A stretch of 64,000 nt of DNA from Butyrivibrio sp. XPD2002 (GTDB lineage: Bacteria; Bacillota; Clostridia; Lachnospirales; Lachnospiraceae): positions 1-64,000 of the forward strand of contig NZ_AUIY01000011.1 in assembly GCF_000423945.1 (NCBI RefSeq), written 5' to 3'. The notes under the pieces were generated by a model. That model worked only from the letters and a program-made list of their open reading frames with translations. It ran no database searches and was not told the origin of the DNA. Positions 44,635 to 53,216 of this stretch are shown in pieces (the stretch's first letter is position 1; each line of letters begins with the position of its first letter). A program made the translations under genes and the position numbers.

Positions 44635-45570
44635 TTACAACAGCCTTTTCTTCTCGGAATGGAGACTGATAAGTCGCATTTCGAATTCACGCCTGTGGTT
44701 AATTGTCATGTTGTGCAATATCATACCTGCAAACAATGACAAAATCGCAGCAAGCATTACAAATCCGCATACGATGAGAGTAGGGAACCTCGCAACCAAT
44801 CCCGTCTCAAGATATGCCGCAAAGATCGGAACAAAGAACCCCACGGAAATAAGTGCCAAAATCAGAGCAACAATAGAGAAAAATCCCATTGGCTTGTAGT
44901 CTCTGTAAAGTCTGGCAATTGTCATAAGCACTCTCATGCCATCCGAATATGTGTTGAGCTTTGATTCAGATCCGGCAGGTCTGTCACGGAATTCGATGAT
45001 ATAATTCTCAATCTGCATATGGTTGTTGACTGCATGAATAGTCATCTCGGTCTCAATCTCAAATCCGGTAGACAAAACAGGGAATGTCTTGGCAAATTCA
45101 TAGCTGAAAGCGCGGAATCCTGTCATGACATCTCTGATATCGCAGTCAAAAAGATGGTTGATACTTCCTCTTACAAGGCTGTTTCCAAAATTGTGAAAGG
45201 GTCTCTTATTCTCCGTAAAATATGTAGATGAAAGTCTGTCACCTACAACCATATCTGCATTTTTCTTAAGAACCAGTTCACACATTCCGGGAGCAGAATC
45301 CATAGGATATGTATCGTCGCCGTCAACCATGATGTAGCATTCAGCATCTATCTCTCTGAACATCCTCCTAATAACATTTCCTTTTCCCTGCATGTACTCA
45401 TGACGAACAACTGCGCCATTAGCTTCAGCGATCTCTGCTGTGCGGTCTGACGAATTATTATCATATACATAAATCACCGCATCAGGAAGAGCCTCCCTTG
45501 AATCCTTAATAACCTTTTCAATTGTCTGCTCTTCATTGTAGCAGGGAACAAGAACTGCTATCTTATCCAT
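44635..45570 (-). CDS. polyprenyl-phosphate sugar synthase, DPM1-like GT2
   Basis: 311 residues. The GT-A domain (~1-205) has IAVLVPCYNEEQTI, YVYDNNSSD, MVDGDDTYP (the DxD) and DVMTGFRAFSYEF, typical of dolichol/undecaprenyl-phosphate-sugar synthases. Two C-terminal membrane helices (~225-245 and 255-290) follow. It is a second such enzyme besides 31236-32162 and probably makes a different lipid-linked sugar for the GT-C proteins. It ends 28 nt before the SGNH lipoprotein. Confidence 0.88.
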   Translation of the reverse strand: MDKIAVLVPCYNEEQTIEKVIKDSREALPDAVIYVYDNNSSDRTAEIAEANGAVVRHEYMQGKGNVIRRMFREIDAECYIMVDGDDTYPMDSAPGMCELVLKKNADMVVGDRLSSTYFTENKRPFHNFGNSLVRGSINHLFDCDIRDVMTGFRAFSYEFAKTFPVLSTGFEIETEMTIHAVNNHMQIENYIIEFRDRPAGSESKLNTYSDGMRVLMTIARLYRDYKPMGFFSIVALILALISVGFFVPIFAAYLETGLVARFPTLIVCGFVMLAAILSLFAGMILHNMTINHRREFEMRLISLHSEKKRLL

Positions 45571-45572
45571 CT

Positions 45573-47345
45573 CTAACCTCTCGTTTTAAAATTTTTTAGT
45601 TCATAAACATATATTTTATACGGCGATGAGCTATCCTCATATTCTCCCCTGAGAGTCAGATTCTTCTCATCCGCATTTTCAAGCTCAATTCTGGAAAAGA
45701 TGTATCTGCATCCAAGATCAGAAAGAGCTTTATCCTCAATATAAATGTTGTTATCCGTTACCCCGGTCATACTCCTTGTTGCCATAACAATGGAATCATC
45801 TGTTCCGGAATAAAGGTAACACCTTGCACCCCAGTCATCAAAATAGATTCTGGTGTTCTCTTTTCTCTCAAGAGCGGGGGCAATGACCCTCCTGAACTTC
45901 TCCTTGTACTCCTGAGAATAAAATCCAAGATACCCATCAAGGGTTGAAATGCCGTTGTACTCCAGCACTGCGGGATGCATTCCGTATGCAACGGCCCAGT
46001 CGGACTCATTATAGCCGACATCGTTCTTTATTGTATCAAATAGCTCCGAAGAATAAAACTCCGAATAATTAAGTCTGTCCACTTCATGTCCGGTTCGTAT
46101 TTTGTAAAGAGTTCCATAAGCCGTGTCATAGAGGTCATTGTAATGCTTTGATCCAAGCAGAATTACAAAAACTGCTGCCACGGGAAGCATCCTCGCAAGG
46201 AGCCTCAGAATTACATTTTCCCTCTTCGCCATTCTGATACATATTATGAAAAGCGAAGCATACCATAGGAACGGACTAAAAAATATAGTCCTGTTAAACT
46301 GCCATCCGGTAAGCGGCGGAAGAACAAGCGCAACAAAATCTCTCATTCCTTCGCTGTAGTATATGCCGTAGACAAAGCTGTTAAATACGAGAAGAACAGC
46401 AAACAAATTATATATATCATGCACCATTCCCTTAAAATCTTTCCTGATGATATAGCGGATATTAAGGAAGAAAAAGTAAAAGGTGCATACAGGCAAAACA
46501 AGATATGAATGAGCATCATCAGCGTGCATCATTCCATTTTTAAATACATCAGCGCACTGTGCAAAAATCGCTGAGAAGCTCATGGATGCATCCTTCATGG
46601 TGCTTCTTATTGTCACCTCATCAGAAAAAAGCATCGCTCCAAAGAGTCTGTATTCAAAGATCACAAAACCCGCTGAGAGAATTACAAGTGCAACGCAAAG
46701 CGGAAGTGAAAGCTTTTTATCCGCTATAAGTCTCCATATTATAGCCAGTACCAGATATCCCAGAATAAACATTCCAAAATAAGAAAAATAGGAAACTACC
46801 GGGTATAGGAACAATAAAACATAGTACTTTATGGCAGGCTTTGAAAATCCCAGTCTGTAGATTTTCCTCAAAAAGTAAATTACCAGCGGAATAGATGCAA
46901 AGCATATTCCAAATGCCGGAAACAGGTTGAGGATTCCATAGGCAAACGCACAGATCCATGCAATATCTCCGGGCTTCTCATCAGGAAGGAAATCCCTGCA
47001 AAGAAGGAGGCATGAAACCAGCGCTATTATTATTTTCAGGATATACCCCGCAATATACGCTATATATGTAGGGAATATCATGTAAAGTATGCTGTATAAA
47101 TAGAATTCACCCGGGAGGTTGTCCCTGCTGATTCCATTAAGAAACGGGACATCCACGGCATGTGCCCAGAATGTCCCTGTGTTTTTCATCATTTTATACT
47201 GGGCCACAAATAGGTCCAGATTATCGGGTATTGCAATATAGCTGTTTTCACCGACTATCAGATACATCAAAGAAGCAGCTATAATAAACATTCCTACGAG
47301 GATGTAGTGCCATCTCGTTGCGATTCTTCCTGCTATTGTTTTCAC
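45573..47345 (-). CDS. large polytopic membrane protein, DUF6044/YfhO-like
   Basis: 590 residues starting at a GTG (47345) behind a ggaggga site. About 11-12 membrane helices (~17-400) are followed by an extracellular domain (~430-585). The first loop has PDNLDLFVAQYKMMK, an Asp-rich donor-loop pattern seen in YfhO/DUF6044-type GT-C proteins, plus GISRDNLPGEFYLYS. These transfer sugars from polyprenyl-phosphate to surface polymers; the specific role is not known. It ends 2 nt before the DPM1-like synthase, consistent with a synthase/transferase pair. Confidence 0.76.
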   Translation of the reverse strand: MKTIAGRIATRWHYILVGMFIIAASLMYLIVGENSYIAIPDNLDLFVAQYKMMKNTGTFWAHAVDVPFLNGISRDNLPGEFYLYSILYMIFPTYIAYIAGYILKIIIALVSCLLLCRDFLPDEKPGDIAWICAFAYGILNLFPAFGICFASIPLVIYFLRKIYRLGFSKPAIKYYVLLFLYPVVSYFSYFGMFILGYLVLAIIWRLIADKKLSLPLCVALVILSAGFVIFEYRLFGAMLFSDEVTIRSTMKDASMSFSAIFAQCADVFKNGMMHADDAHSYLVLPVCTFYFFFLNIRYIIRKDFKGMVHDIYNLFAVLLVFNSFVYGIYYSEGMRDFVALVLPPLTGWQFNRTIFFSPFLWYASLFIICIRMAKRENVILRLLARMLPVAAVFVILLGSKHYNDLYDTAYGTLYKIRTGHEVDRLNYSEFYSSELFDTIKNDVGYNESDWAVAYGMHPAVLEYNGISTLDGYLGFYSQEYKEKFRRVIAPALERKENTRIYFDDWGARCYLYSGTDDSIVMATRSMTGVTDNNIYIEDKALSDLGCRYIFSRIELENADEKNLTLRGEYEDSSSPYKIYVYELKNFKTRG

Positions 47346-47363
47346 AATCCCTCCGATTGCCTA

Positions 47364-48359
47364 TCAGTCTTCCTTCTTAAACAGTCCCATTCTCTCGTGA
47401 CCACCAAGCTTATTGGGATCTCTTCCTTCAAGAATAGCCTTAACTATTGTCATACGGAAGCCTGCATCTATGAAATCACAGTGCTTGCAGAAGGGCTCAT
47501 TCTGTCTGCCAGATGCGATTTTCCTTCTAACAGCCATGAACTCCTCTGATGCCCATCCGTCCTTAAGACTTGTGGTAGCAAGGTCTGCATAATTAGTAAC
47601 CTCAAAGTTATCACAGCAGCACAATCCAAGCTTTCCGTTAGGCATGATCCACATATCTGTGAAGGGAAGAAGACAGGTCTCCTTTATTACCTTCTCTGTA
47701 GCCTGCTTATTAGGTGCTGATCCTGCTCTGTTAGTAAGAACCTCCTGGAGATATCTCATCTGAATCTCGATATCCAGATCCTTGAACTCATCGGGATTAG
47801 CCTTAACATACTCATAAATTTCCTGGATGTTTTTATGAAGCTTAAACTCCATGCTGTAGTTATTAATAATAAGCTGATTGATATAGGGCTTAATCTGCTT
47901 AACCTTATCGATATCAAGAATAAGTCCGTTAGTACTCATGAAAATAAAACTGTCCGGAAGCTTCTCCCTTGCGTACTTATGACGCTCAACAATCTTGGTA
48001 TCAAGCCAGGGCTCATTATTTCCATAGAGTGTAAGGTGTCCCTTATATCCCCAGTCTGCAAGTTGGTCGATAATGCTCTTATAAAGATCATCATCAATTT
48101 TGCAAAGAGGTCTCTTCTCAGCATGTACATTAGCTGTACAGAATGCGCAGGTGGAATTACATCTGTTTATAGTCTCGATGTTTACCACGTTTGGCATCGG
48201 AACTTCCTTAGCATTCATGAAATAATCTATATAATCCTGTTGCTGCTTATGACGAGTAGCAAACTGAAGCTTAAGATATGCCTCACTTGCAAGCATAGGA
48301 AAATGCTTCCTAGCGAACCATCCAAATTTACCCAAAAAGCTGTTTACCTTGATTGGCAT
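47364..48359 (-). CDS. radical SAM protein with SPASM domain
   Basis: 331 residues. CNSTCAFC (C67, C71, C74) binds the radical SAM [4Fe-4S] cluster, and the AdoMet-fold continues with LYGNNEPWLD and MSTNGLILD. The C-terminal SPASM-like region has a Cys triplet CCCD (~247-249) plus Cys229, Cys291 and Cys294, enough for an auxiliary cluster. Soluble, no signal peptide. Radical SAM/SPASM proteins modify peptides or sugars. Here it starts the glycan operon at the promoter 48396-48423 and lies 19 nt before the 45573 gene, which suggests sugar or lipid-linked-intermediate chemistry, unproved. Confidence 0.85.
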   Translation of the reverse strand: MPIKVNSFLGKFGWFARKHFPMLASEAYLKLQFATRHKQQQDYIDYFMNAKEVPMPNVVNIETINRCNSTCAFCTANVHAEKRPLCKIDDDLYKSIIDQLADWGYKGHLTLYGNNEPWLDTKIVERHKYAREKLPDSFIFMSTNGLILDIDKVKQIKPYINQLIINNYSMEFKLHKNIQEIYEYVKANPDEFKDLDIEIQMRYLQEVLTNRAGSAPNKQATEKVIKETCLLPFTDMWIMPNGKLGLCCCDNFEVTNYADLATTSLKDGWASEEFMAVRRKIASGRQNEPFCKHCDFIDAGFRMTIVKAILEGRDPNKLGGHERMGLFKKED

Positions 48360-48395
48360 TTTATTTCCTCCAAATAAATATCTATAACAGCGCTT

Positions 48396-48423
48396 ATTAT
48401 ATCATAGGTAATTATTTTTTCAA
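48396..48423 (-). promoter_or_regulatory. promoter for the radical SAM operon
   Basis: On the minus strand -35 TTGAAA (48418-48423) and perfect -10 TATAAT (48396-48401), 16 bp apart. It faces away from the promoter at 48432-48460, their -35 boxes only 8 bp apart. Confidence 0.82.
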
Positions 48424-48431
48424 CTTAGCGT

Positions 48432-48460
48432 TTGACTGCCACCTCACAGTTACCTATAAT
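48432..48460 (+). promoter_or_regulatory. promoter for the GT-C gene
   Basis: -35 TTGACT (48432-48437) and perfect -10 TATAAT (48455-48460), 17 bp apart. It lies inside the first 29 nt of the longest open frame, which shows the gene must start further downstream. Confidence 0.85.
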
Positions 48461-48506
48461 TAAAGAACTACCGCTATATAACGCATGTTTTACCATGGAG
48501 AAAGTT

Positions 48507-50414
48507 ATGCAGACTATTAACCCGGTATTCCTTATCAGCTATTTGGGCATTATCATAATTTCGCTTTTTCTCTACTCAAAAAGAGATAAGTCATCCTTTT
48601 CACAGATAAATCTGTCAGGCATTACCTACAATAAGATATATACGATCATTCTACCGGTGGCAATCATAGTGATTGGTACCGCTCTTAGATTATATAGGCT
48701 TGCAAAAATCCCGGAGGGACTCCATCAGGATGAAGCTTCTATTGGATATGAGGCATATATTCTCTCAGTCTTTGGAATAGACCGTGACGGCAACAGATAC
48801 CCTGTTTATCCAATCACCTATGGTTCAGGCGGCGGAAGCCCTCTGATGATATACCTTAACGCTGTTACTACCTTTCTTTTTGGAAGTAACGCATTAACTC
48901 TGCGTGCTCTTCCGGCTTTTCTTGGATGTCTTACACTTGTAATAGCATTTCTTCTGATAAAAAAACTCAGTCTGGAATCCGTGCTGGAAAGCGAGAGTGC
49001 AACATCCCTTCAGTATGTCACGGGGGAATATTTGTGGATACCACTTGTAAGCCTTTGTGTCATTGCTCTTTGCCCCTGGCACATCATGCTCTCAAGATGG
49101 AGTCTTGACAGTAACACCACACCCTTCTGGGTTCTTACAGCCCTTCTGGTATTTGTCATCGCATCCACAAAGCAGAAGGATTCCTCAGCCTTTGAGAATA
49201 TCGGTATTTTATTTAAATACAGAGATAGAAAAAAGAGCAGATCCCTTAGTGCATCTAATACTGCTGCCACACTGCTCTACGCACTTTCCGCATTTCTGTA
49301 TGCTCTTTCGCTTTACAGCTACGGCGCATCCACCTTCGTAATACCGGCACATCTCATTCTGATGTGCATAATATTTAAGAAAAACAAGCGGATGACAACC
49401 TTTCAGATAATAGTCGGAGTGCTGGTATTTGCCTTATTTACAACACCGCTCTTTACTTTTTATATAATAAATGCCTTAGACCTTCCCGCAATAGTTACTC
49501 CGTTTTTCACTATAACGAAGTTTACTGCCAAAAGGTCCGTATTCGCTTCAGGTTCAGGCATTCTTCTTTCTGTAGGCAAAAACCTCTTTACTATAATCAA
49601 AAACCTGACACTTGGCGACTCATCCGAGCAGATACTAAATTACATACCTGGCTTTCCGCCATTTTATGCCTTTACCTTCCCTATGACATTACTGGGAATC
49701 GTAATAAGTATTATCCGCTCAAGGAGAGGTGAACTGATTGACCTTGTTATTCATACACTCTTCTTCCCCTCTCTGATTTTCGGACTTTTTGTGGAAGAGG
49801 ATATCACAAGAATGGTGCTGATATTCATCCCTGTGATTTACTATCTTGCAAGGGGCTTCATATTTGTAGTTGGCGAATTTGTCACGATCGAAAAGAATTC
49901 CGCCTCAGCTGTAAAGAAATACGCTGCCATACTTGCAAAGGCAGTAGTACCACTTCTTTTTGTAGTAGCATCTATATTATTTTCAAATACATACATTACT
50001 GAGTTCAACAGCCTGAGCGCAGAGAGCTATATGCCTGGTTACGGAGAAGCCTGCGCCTATGCTGACAAGCTCGCAGGTGACAGCTCTACGATATACTCCA
50101 CCTATGAGCATGTCTCTGCACCTTTTATGATCGCGCTTTATTACACAAAAACACCGCCCAAAGATTTCCTTCAGACGGTTCATTATAAGGATCCGGATGC
50201 TGAGTTTCGCATCGCTGATTCCTTTACGCATTTTAAATTTGGTCTTCCCGAAGATATAGCCGACAGTGCAGGTGAGCATCTTGGGGCTGGAGATATTTTC
50301 ATACTCCACGTCTCACAGCTTGGCCTTGTAGGCGCTGATAAGGAAGATGCTTCCGAGCTTATGAATGTCAGAACCTTCGGGAACTTCGTTGTTATTTCAG
50401 GAAACGGGTCTTAA
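48507..50414 (+). CDS. GT39/ArnT-type membrane glycosyltransferase (GT-C)
   Basis: 635 residues from the ATG at 48507, which follows ggagaaa by six bases and lies downstream of a promoter. About 12-13 membrane helices. The first extracellular loop has the acidic pair in GLHQDEASIGYEAY (~residues 71-84) followed by YPVYPITYGSGGG, as in ArnT/protein-mannosyltransferase enzymes that use polyprenyl-phosphate sugars. A C-terminal extracellular domain (~500-635) is compact. It is the only plus-strand gene between 9 and 57 kb, and its stop overlaps that of 50411. Confidence 0.85.
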   Translation: MQTINPVFLISYLGIIIISLFLYSKRDKSSFSQINLSGITYNKIYTIILPVAIIVIGTALRLYRLAKIPEGLHQDEASIGYEAYILSVFGIDRDGNRYPVYPITYGSGGGSPLMIYLNAVTTFLFGSNALTLRALPAFLGCLTLVIAFLLIKKLSLESVLESESATSLQYVTGEYLWIPLVSLCVIALCPWHIMLSRWSLDSNTTPFWVLTALLVFVIASTKQKDSSAFENIGILFKYRDRKKSRSLSASNTAATLLYALSAFLYALSLYSYGASTFVIPAHLILMCIIFKKNKRMTTFQIIVGVLVFALFTTPLFTFYIINALDLPAIVTPFFTITKFTAKRSVFASGSGILLSVGKNLFTIIKNLTLGDSSEQILNYIPGFPPFYAFTFPMTLLGIVISIIRSRRGELIDLVIHTLFFPSLIFGLFVEEDITRMVLIFIPVIYYLARGFIFVVGEFVTIEKNSASAVKKYAAILAKAVVPLLFVVASILFSNTYITEFNSLSAESYMPGYGEACAYADKLAGDSSTIYSTYEHVSAPFMIALYYTKTPPKDFLQTVHYKDPDAEFRIADSFTHFKFGLPEDIADSAGEHLGAGDIFILHVSQLGLVGADKEDASELMNVRTFGNFVVISGNGS

Positions 50415-51949
50415 CTCTTCCTGAAAAGCTTTGAAGAAACAAAATCAACTGCAGTATTTATTCCATAGGCTGCAAAGGGAAGCAGCATCAGATAATATCT
50501 GATTATATATCTGGAAGAGCCCTCCCAGATTTCATGAAACAGCATACCTCCAAACACAAAGAGTATCGGAAGAGCCTGAGTAAGATCAAGGCTCTTTTTC
50601 TTTATGGTAACCACGCAGTAGATGAAAACTCCAAGATAAACAAGGAAATGTGCTATATCCATTATTCCCTGAAAAACATTGGACCAGAAGCCACTCACAA
50701 GCGACCTGGCAAAGCCTGACTGAGAATCAGAATGTCGCATGGACAGCTCATAATTCCTCATGGATACAAATGTTGGATCAGCCCACTGAGTAAGAAACTT
50801 TCTCACATAAAATCTAACTGCATGAAGGGGCCTGTCCTTAAACTCGGAAAGCCTTGCCGAAATCGCTTCCTTAGCTGCCTTATCCGTCATATTTCTGTCG
50901 TAATCATTTTCATCAAAGGTATTCCTGTTAAATCCGTTATACCATCCCCATTCGCCTTCGCCCTCCTGCATCGCCATGGCAAAATAGGTTGAGCTTGGAA
51001 CACCGGCCGGGTATTCGCTAAGGCCTGCTGCCTTGGCATAGCCTGCACCAAGAATTTTCAAGGGGCAAAGAGCACAGACAGCTAAAAGAATCACAAAGGC
51101 AATATTTATTACGCTCTTTTTTCCTGCTTCGTCAGACTTTACTAACACTCCGTCAATGCAGTCAACAGCCAGCAATATCGCCATAGCTATAAGTGCTATA
51201 TAGAGATTTGTTTTTAAAAGGCACCCTACACCCAGAAATAGTGCCGCCAGAAGCTCATCCTTTATCTTATGCCTTTTGAGGTAGCAGATTTCATAGCAGA
51301 TTGCCATGATTCCGGGAGCAACTGACCATACATCGTTATAAACATAGGTCACATACGCAAACAAAAAGAACATCATAAATGACAAAAGTGCGAATATGCT
51401 GCATACTTTTTCATTTTCAAAGAGCTCTTTTGTGGTCCTATTCAAATACACAAAGGAGATTAAAATAGCAGCAAGGTTTATCCCCTGAAAAACCGGATAA
51501 TTGCTTGGTCCAAACACTCTGCCGATTATCTGACCTATAGCCACATATCCAATCTGAAAAGGATATACGAACATGTAACCGCCTTTATTCAAACTGCTAT
51601 AATCACCTGCGTTAAATGCATTTATAATCTCATCCAGGGTAAGTCCGTCAGTAACCGCCACCGCTTTTGACGTAAAAATAATAAAAAGACAGACTACTGC
51701 TTCAAGTAAAAGCGCTACAGGAAGAACCTTCCCGGGCTTAACTCTGCCTACAAAATATGCAGCCAGTAGGAACAATAAGACTCCTACCAAAAGAAGCAGA
51801 TATTTTTCCGACCCGAATCTTGGAAGATCCGCTCCCTGATCTATGTCGTAGTAGATAGTTGTAAAAAAGCTTGCTCCAAGAATCAGCAAGCTTAATACAG
51901 TAAACGGTATAAAAAAGATCATTGAAAGCTTTTGAAGAATTTTATGCAC
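50411..51949 (-). CDS. polytopic membrane GT-C-like protein
   Basis: 512 residues from the GTG at 51949, which has a ggaggag site five bases upstream; a TTG at 51961 lies within that site. About 11-12 membrane helices. An extracellular loop with TDGLTLDEIINAFNAGDY and KGGYMFVYPFQIGYVAIG suggests a lipid-sugar transferase. Its frame overlaps the 3' end of 51942-53207. It could be a GT-C transferase or the polymerase (Wzy-like); I cannot tell which. Confidence 0.75.
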   Translation of the reverse strand: MHKILQKLSMIFFIPFTVLSLLILGASFFTTIYYDIDQGADLPRFGSEKYLLLLVGVLLFLLAAYFVGRVKPGKVLPVALLLEAVVCLFIIFTSKAVAVTDGLTLDEIINAFNAGDYSSLNKGGYMFVYPFQIGYVAIGQIIGRVFGPSNYPVFQGINLAAILISFVYLNRTTKELFENEKVCSIFALLSFMMFFLFAYVTYVYNDVWSVAPGIMAICYEICYLKRHKIKDELLAALFLGVGCLLKTNLYIALIAMAILLAVDCIDGVLVKSDEAGKKSVINIAFVILLAVCALCPLKILGAGYAKAAGLSEYPAGVPSSTYFAMAMQEGEGEWGWYNGFNRNTFDENDYDRNMTDKAAKEAISARLSEFKDRPLHAVRFYVRKFLTQWADPTFVSMRNYELSMRHSDSQSGFARSLVSGFWSNVFQGIMDIAHFLVYLGVFIYCVVTIKKKSLDLTQALPILFVFGGMLFHEIWEGSSRYIIRYYLMLLPFAAYGINTAVDFVSSKLFRKS

Positions 51950-53207
51950 GTTCTCCTCCAATCCTCTTTACAAGATCAAATGCGACAAACGCGTAGATGG
52001 CTATCTGTATCGCTGATATCACTGTGATCGGAACCACCATCTCCTTGAATAGAACAGCAATATACACAAGCATTGAATTAACATTCATAAATGCTGCCAC
52101 CCACAGCTTGTCTCTGCGTATAGCAAGACAATATGCAGTCATCAGAAGAACTATTGCATAGTCATATCTTTCGTGCATTCCAGGCAGGAACATACAGCAG
52201 GTCCATGCCATAAAAAGTCCAAAGTAAAGAGTATTCTCTTTGTTTTCAAGAAATTGTCTGTGATAGATCACATAAACCGCAAACACGCCCAAAACCGCTG
52301 CAGCAAGTAAAATAGCAGGCTTCGTGAGTATCTCATCATAGTTATCCAGACCAAAGTTATAGAAATTGGGATAATAGGATACCATTCCATAGCCTTCCGT
52401 AGACACCTCCTGGGTCTGCAGGAAGTATGCAAGATAGGTTGCGCGAAGTCCTCGTCTGCATAGCACACAGGGGAGTCCCATTATAAGATACATAGCAGGA
52501 ATCCATAAAAACTCCAGTATACTGTATTTCTTTCTTGCAAAATAAAGTACCAGGAAAAGCGGCACAAAGAAAATCGCCTGAAGCTTAAAGCTAAAGGAAA
52601 CAGCAAGGAAAATAAATGCTCCCCTGTAATTGTCCTTTAAAAGGTAATAAACAGAAATCACAAGAAATACAACATAAATGGCATCACACTGCTTCCAAAG
52701 TGCTCCATTCCAGATAACAAAGGGCAAAAGTAATGTGATAGCAGCGGCAAAAGAAGCGATAAGACCAGCCCTCTTCTCATCAACACCCTTTTCATTTAAA
52801 AGGAGCAGAAGAATCTTTCTTACAAACCATGCGCTCACAAACTCAGCTGCCATGGAAAACAAAGCAATAGGTATGTAGGGCTCGCAGGGAAACAGCGAGC
52901 AAATAGCATACATCACATTGTAGGGAACATAATAATCTCCAATATCCTTGGAAAGTCCGCCTAAGAAGCCATAGTCCCTATAAGCAAGGGTCCAGGGCAG
53001 ATAATAGCTGTTATAGTCAGGTGACAGCTCTGTTTCCGGAATAAGAAAAATACGCACCAGAACTCCTATAAGCACCAAAGCAGCCAGCGCGATCTTATCA
53101 ATATTGGAATTTACGAAGCCTGTAAGAGCTCTGTCAAATCCCGTTACTCCGCCAACAGCCTCTGTATTTTTGTTGTTTTTACTATCTCTTCCCAAGAAAG
53201 TCCCCAC
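51942..53207 (-). CDS. polytopic membrane GT-C-like protein
   Basis: 421 residues, GTG start at 53207 with a weak site. About 10-11 membrane helices. The first extracellular loop PETELSPDYNSYYLPWTLAY carries an Asp in the position used by GT-C enzymes (GT87-like mannosyltransferases), and MHERYDYAI (~340) is another motif common to that group. It probably transfers sugar from a polyprenyl-phosphate donor. It lies 9 nt after 53217-54809 and overlaps the next gene, so the three are one unit. Confidence 0.78.
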   Translation of the reverse strand: MGTFLGRDSKNNKNTEAVGGVTGFDRALTGFVNSNIDKIALAALVLIGVLVRIFLIPETELSPDYNSYYLPWTLAYRDYGFLGGLSKDIGDYYVPYNVMYAICSLFPCEPYIPIALFSMAAEFVSAWFVRKILLLLLNEKGVDEKRAGLIASFAAAITLLLPFVIWNGALWKQCDAIYVVFLVISVYYLLKDNYRGAFIFLAVSFSFKLQAIFFVPLFLVLYFARKKYSILEFLWIPAMYLIMGLPCVLCRRGLRATYLAYFLQTQEVSTEGYGMVSYYPNFYNFGLDNYDEILTKPAILLAAAVLGVFAVYVIYHRQFLENKENTLYFGLFMAWTCCMFLPGMHERYDYAIVLLMTAYCLAIRRDKLWVAAFMNVNSMLVYIAVLFKEMVVPITVISAIQIAIYAFVAFDLVKRIGGERA

Positions 53208-53216
53208 CTTTTTGAT

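Noticed and set aside
48432..48506. Start of the GT-C gene at the TTG at 48432
   Set aside because: That TTG is the -35 box of a consensus promoter; the ATG at 48507 has the ribosome binding site.
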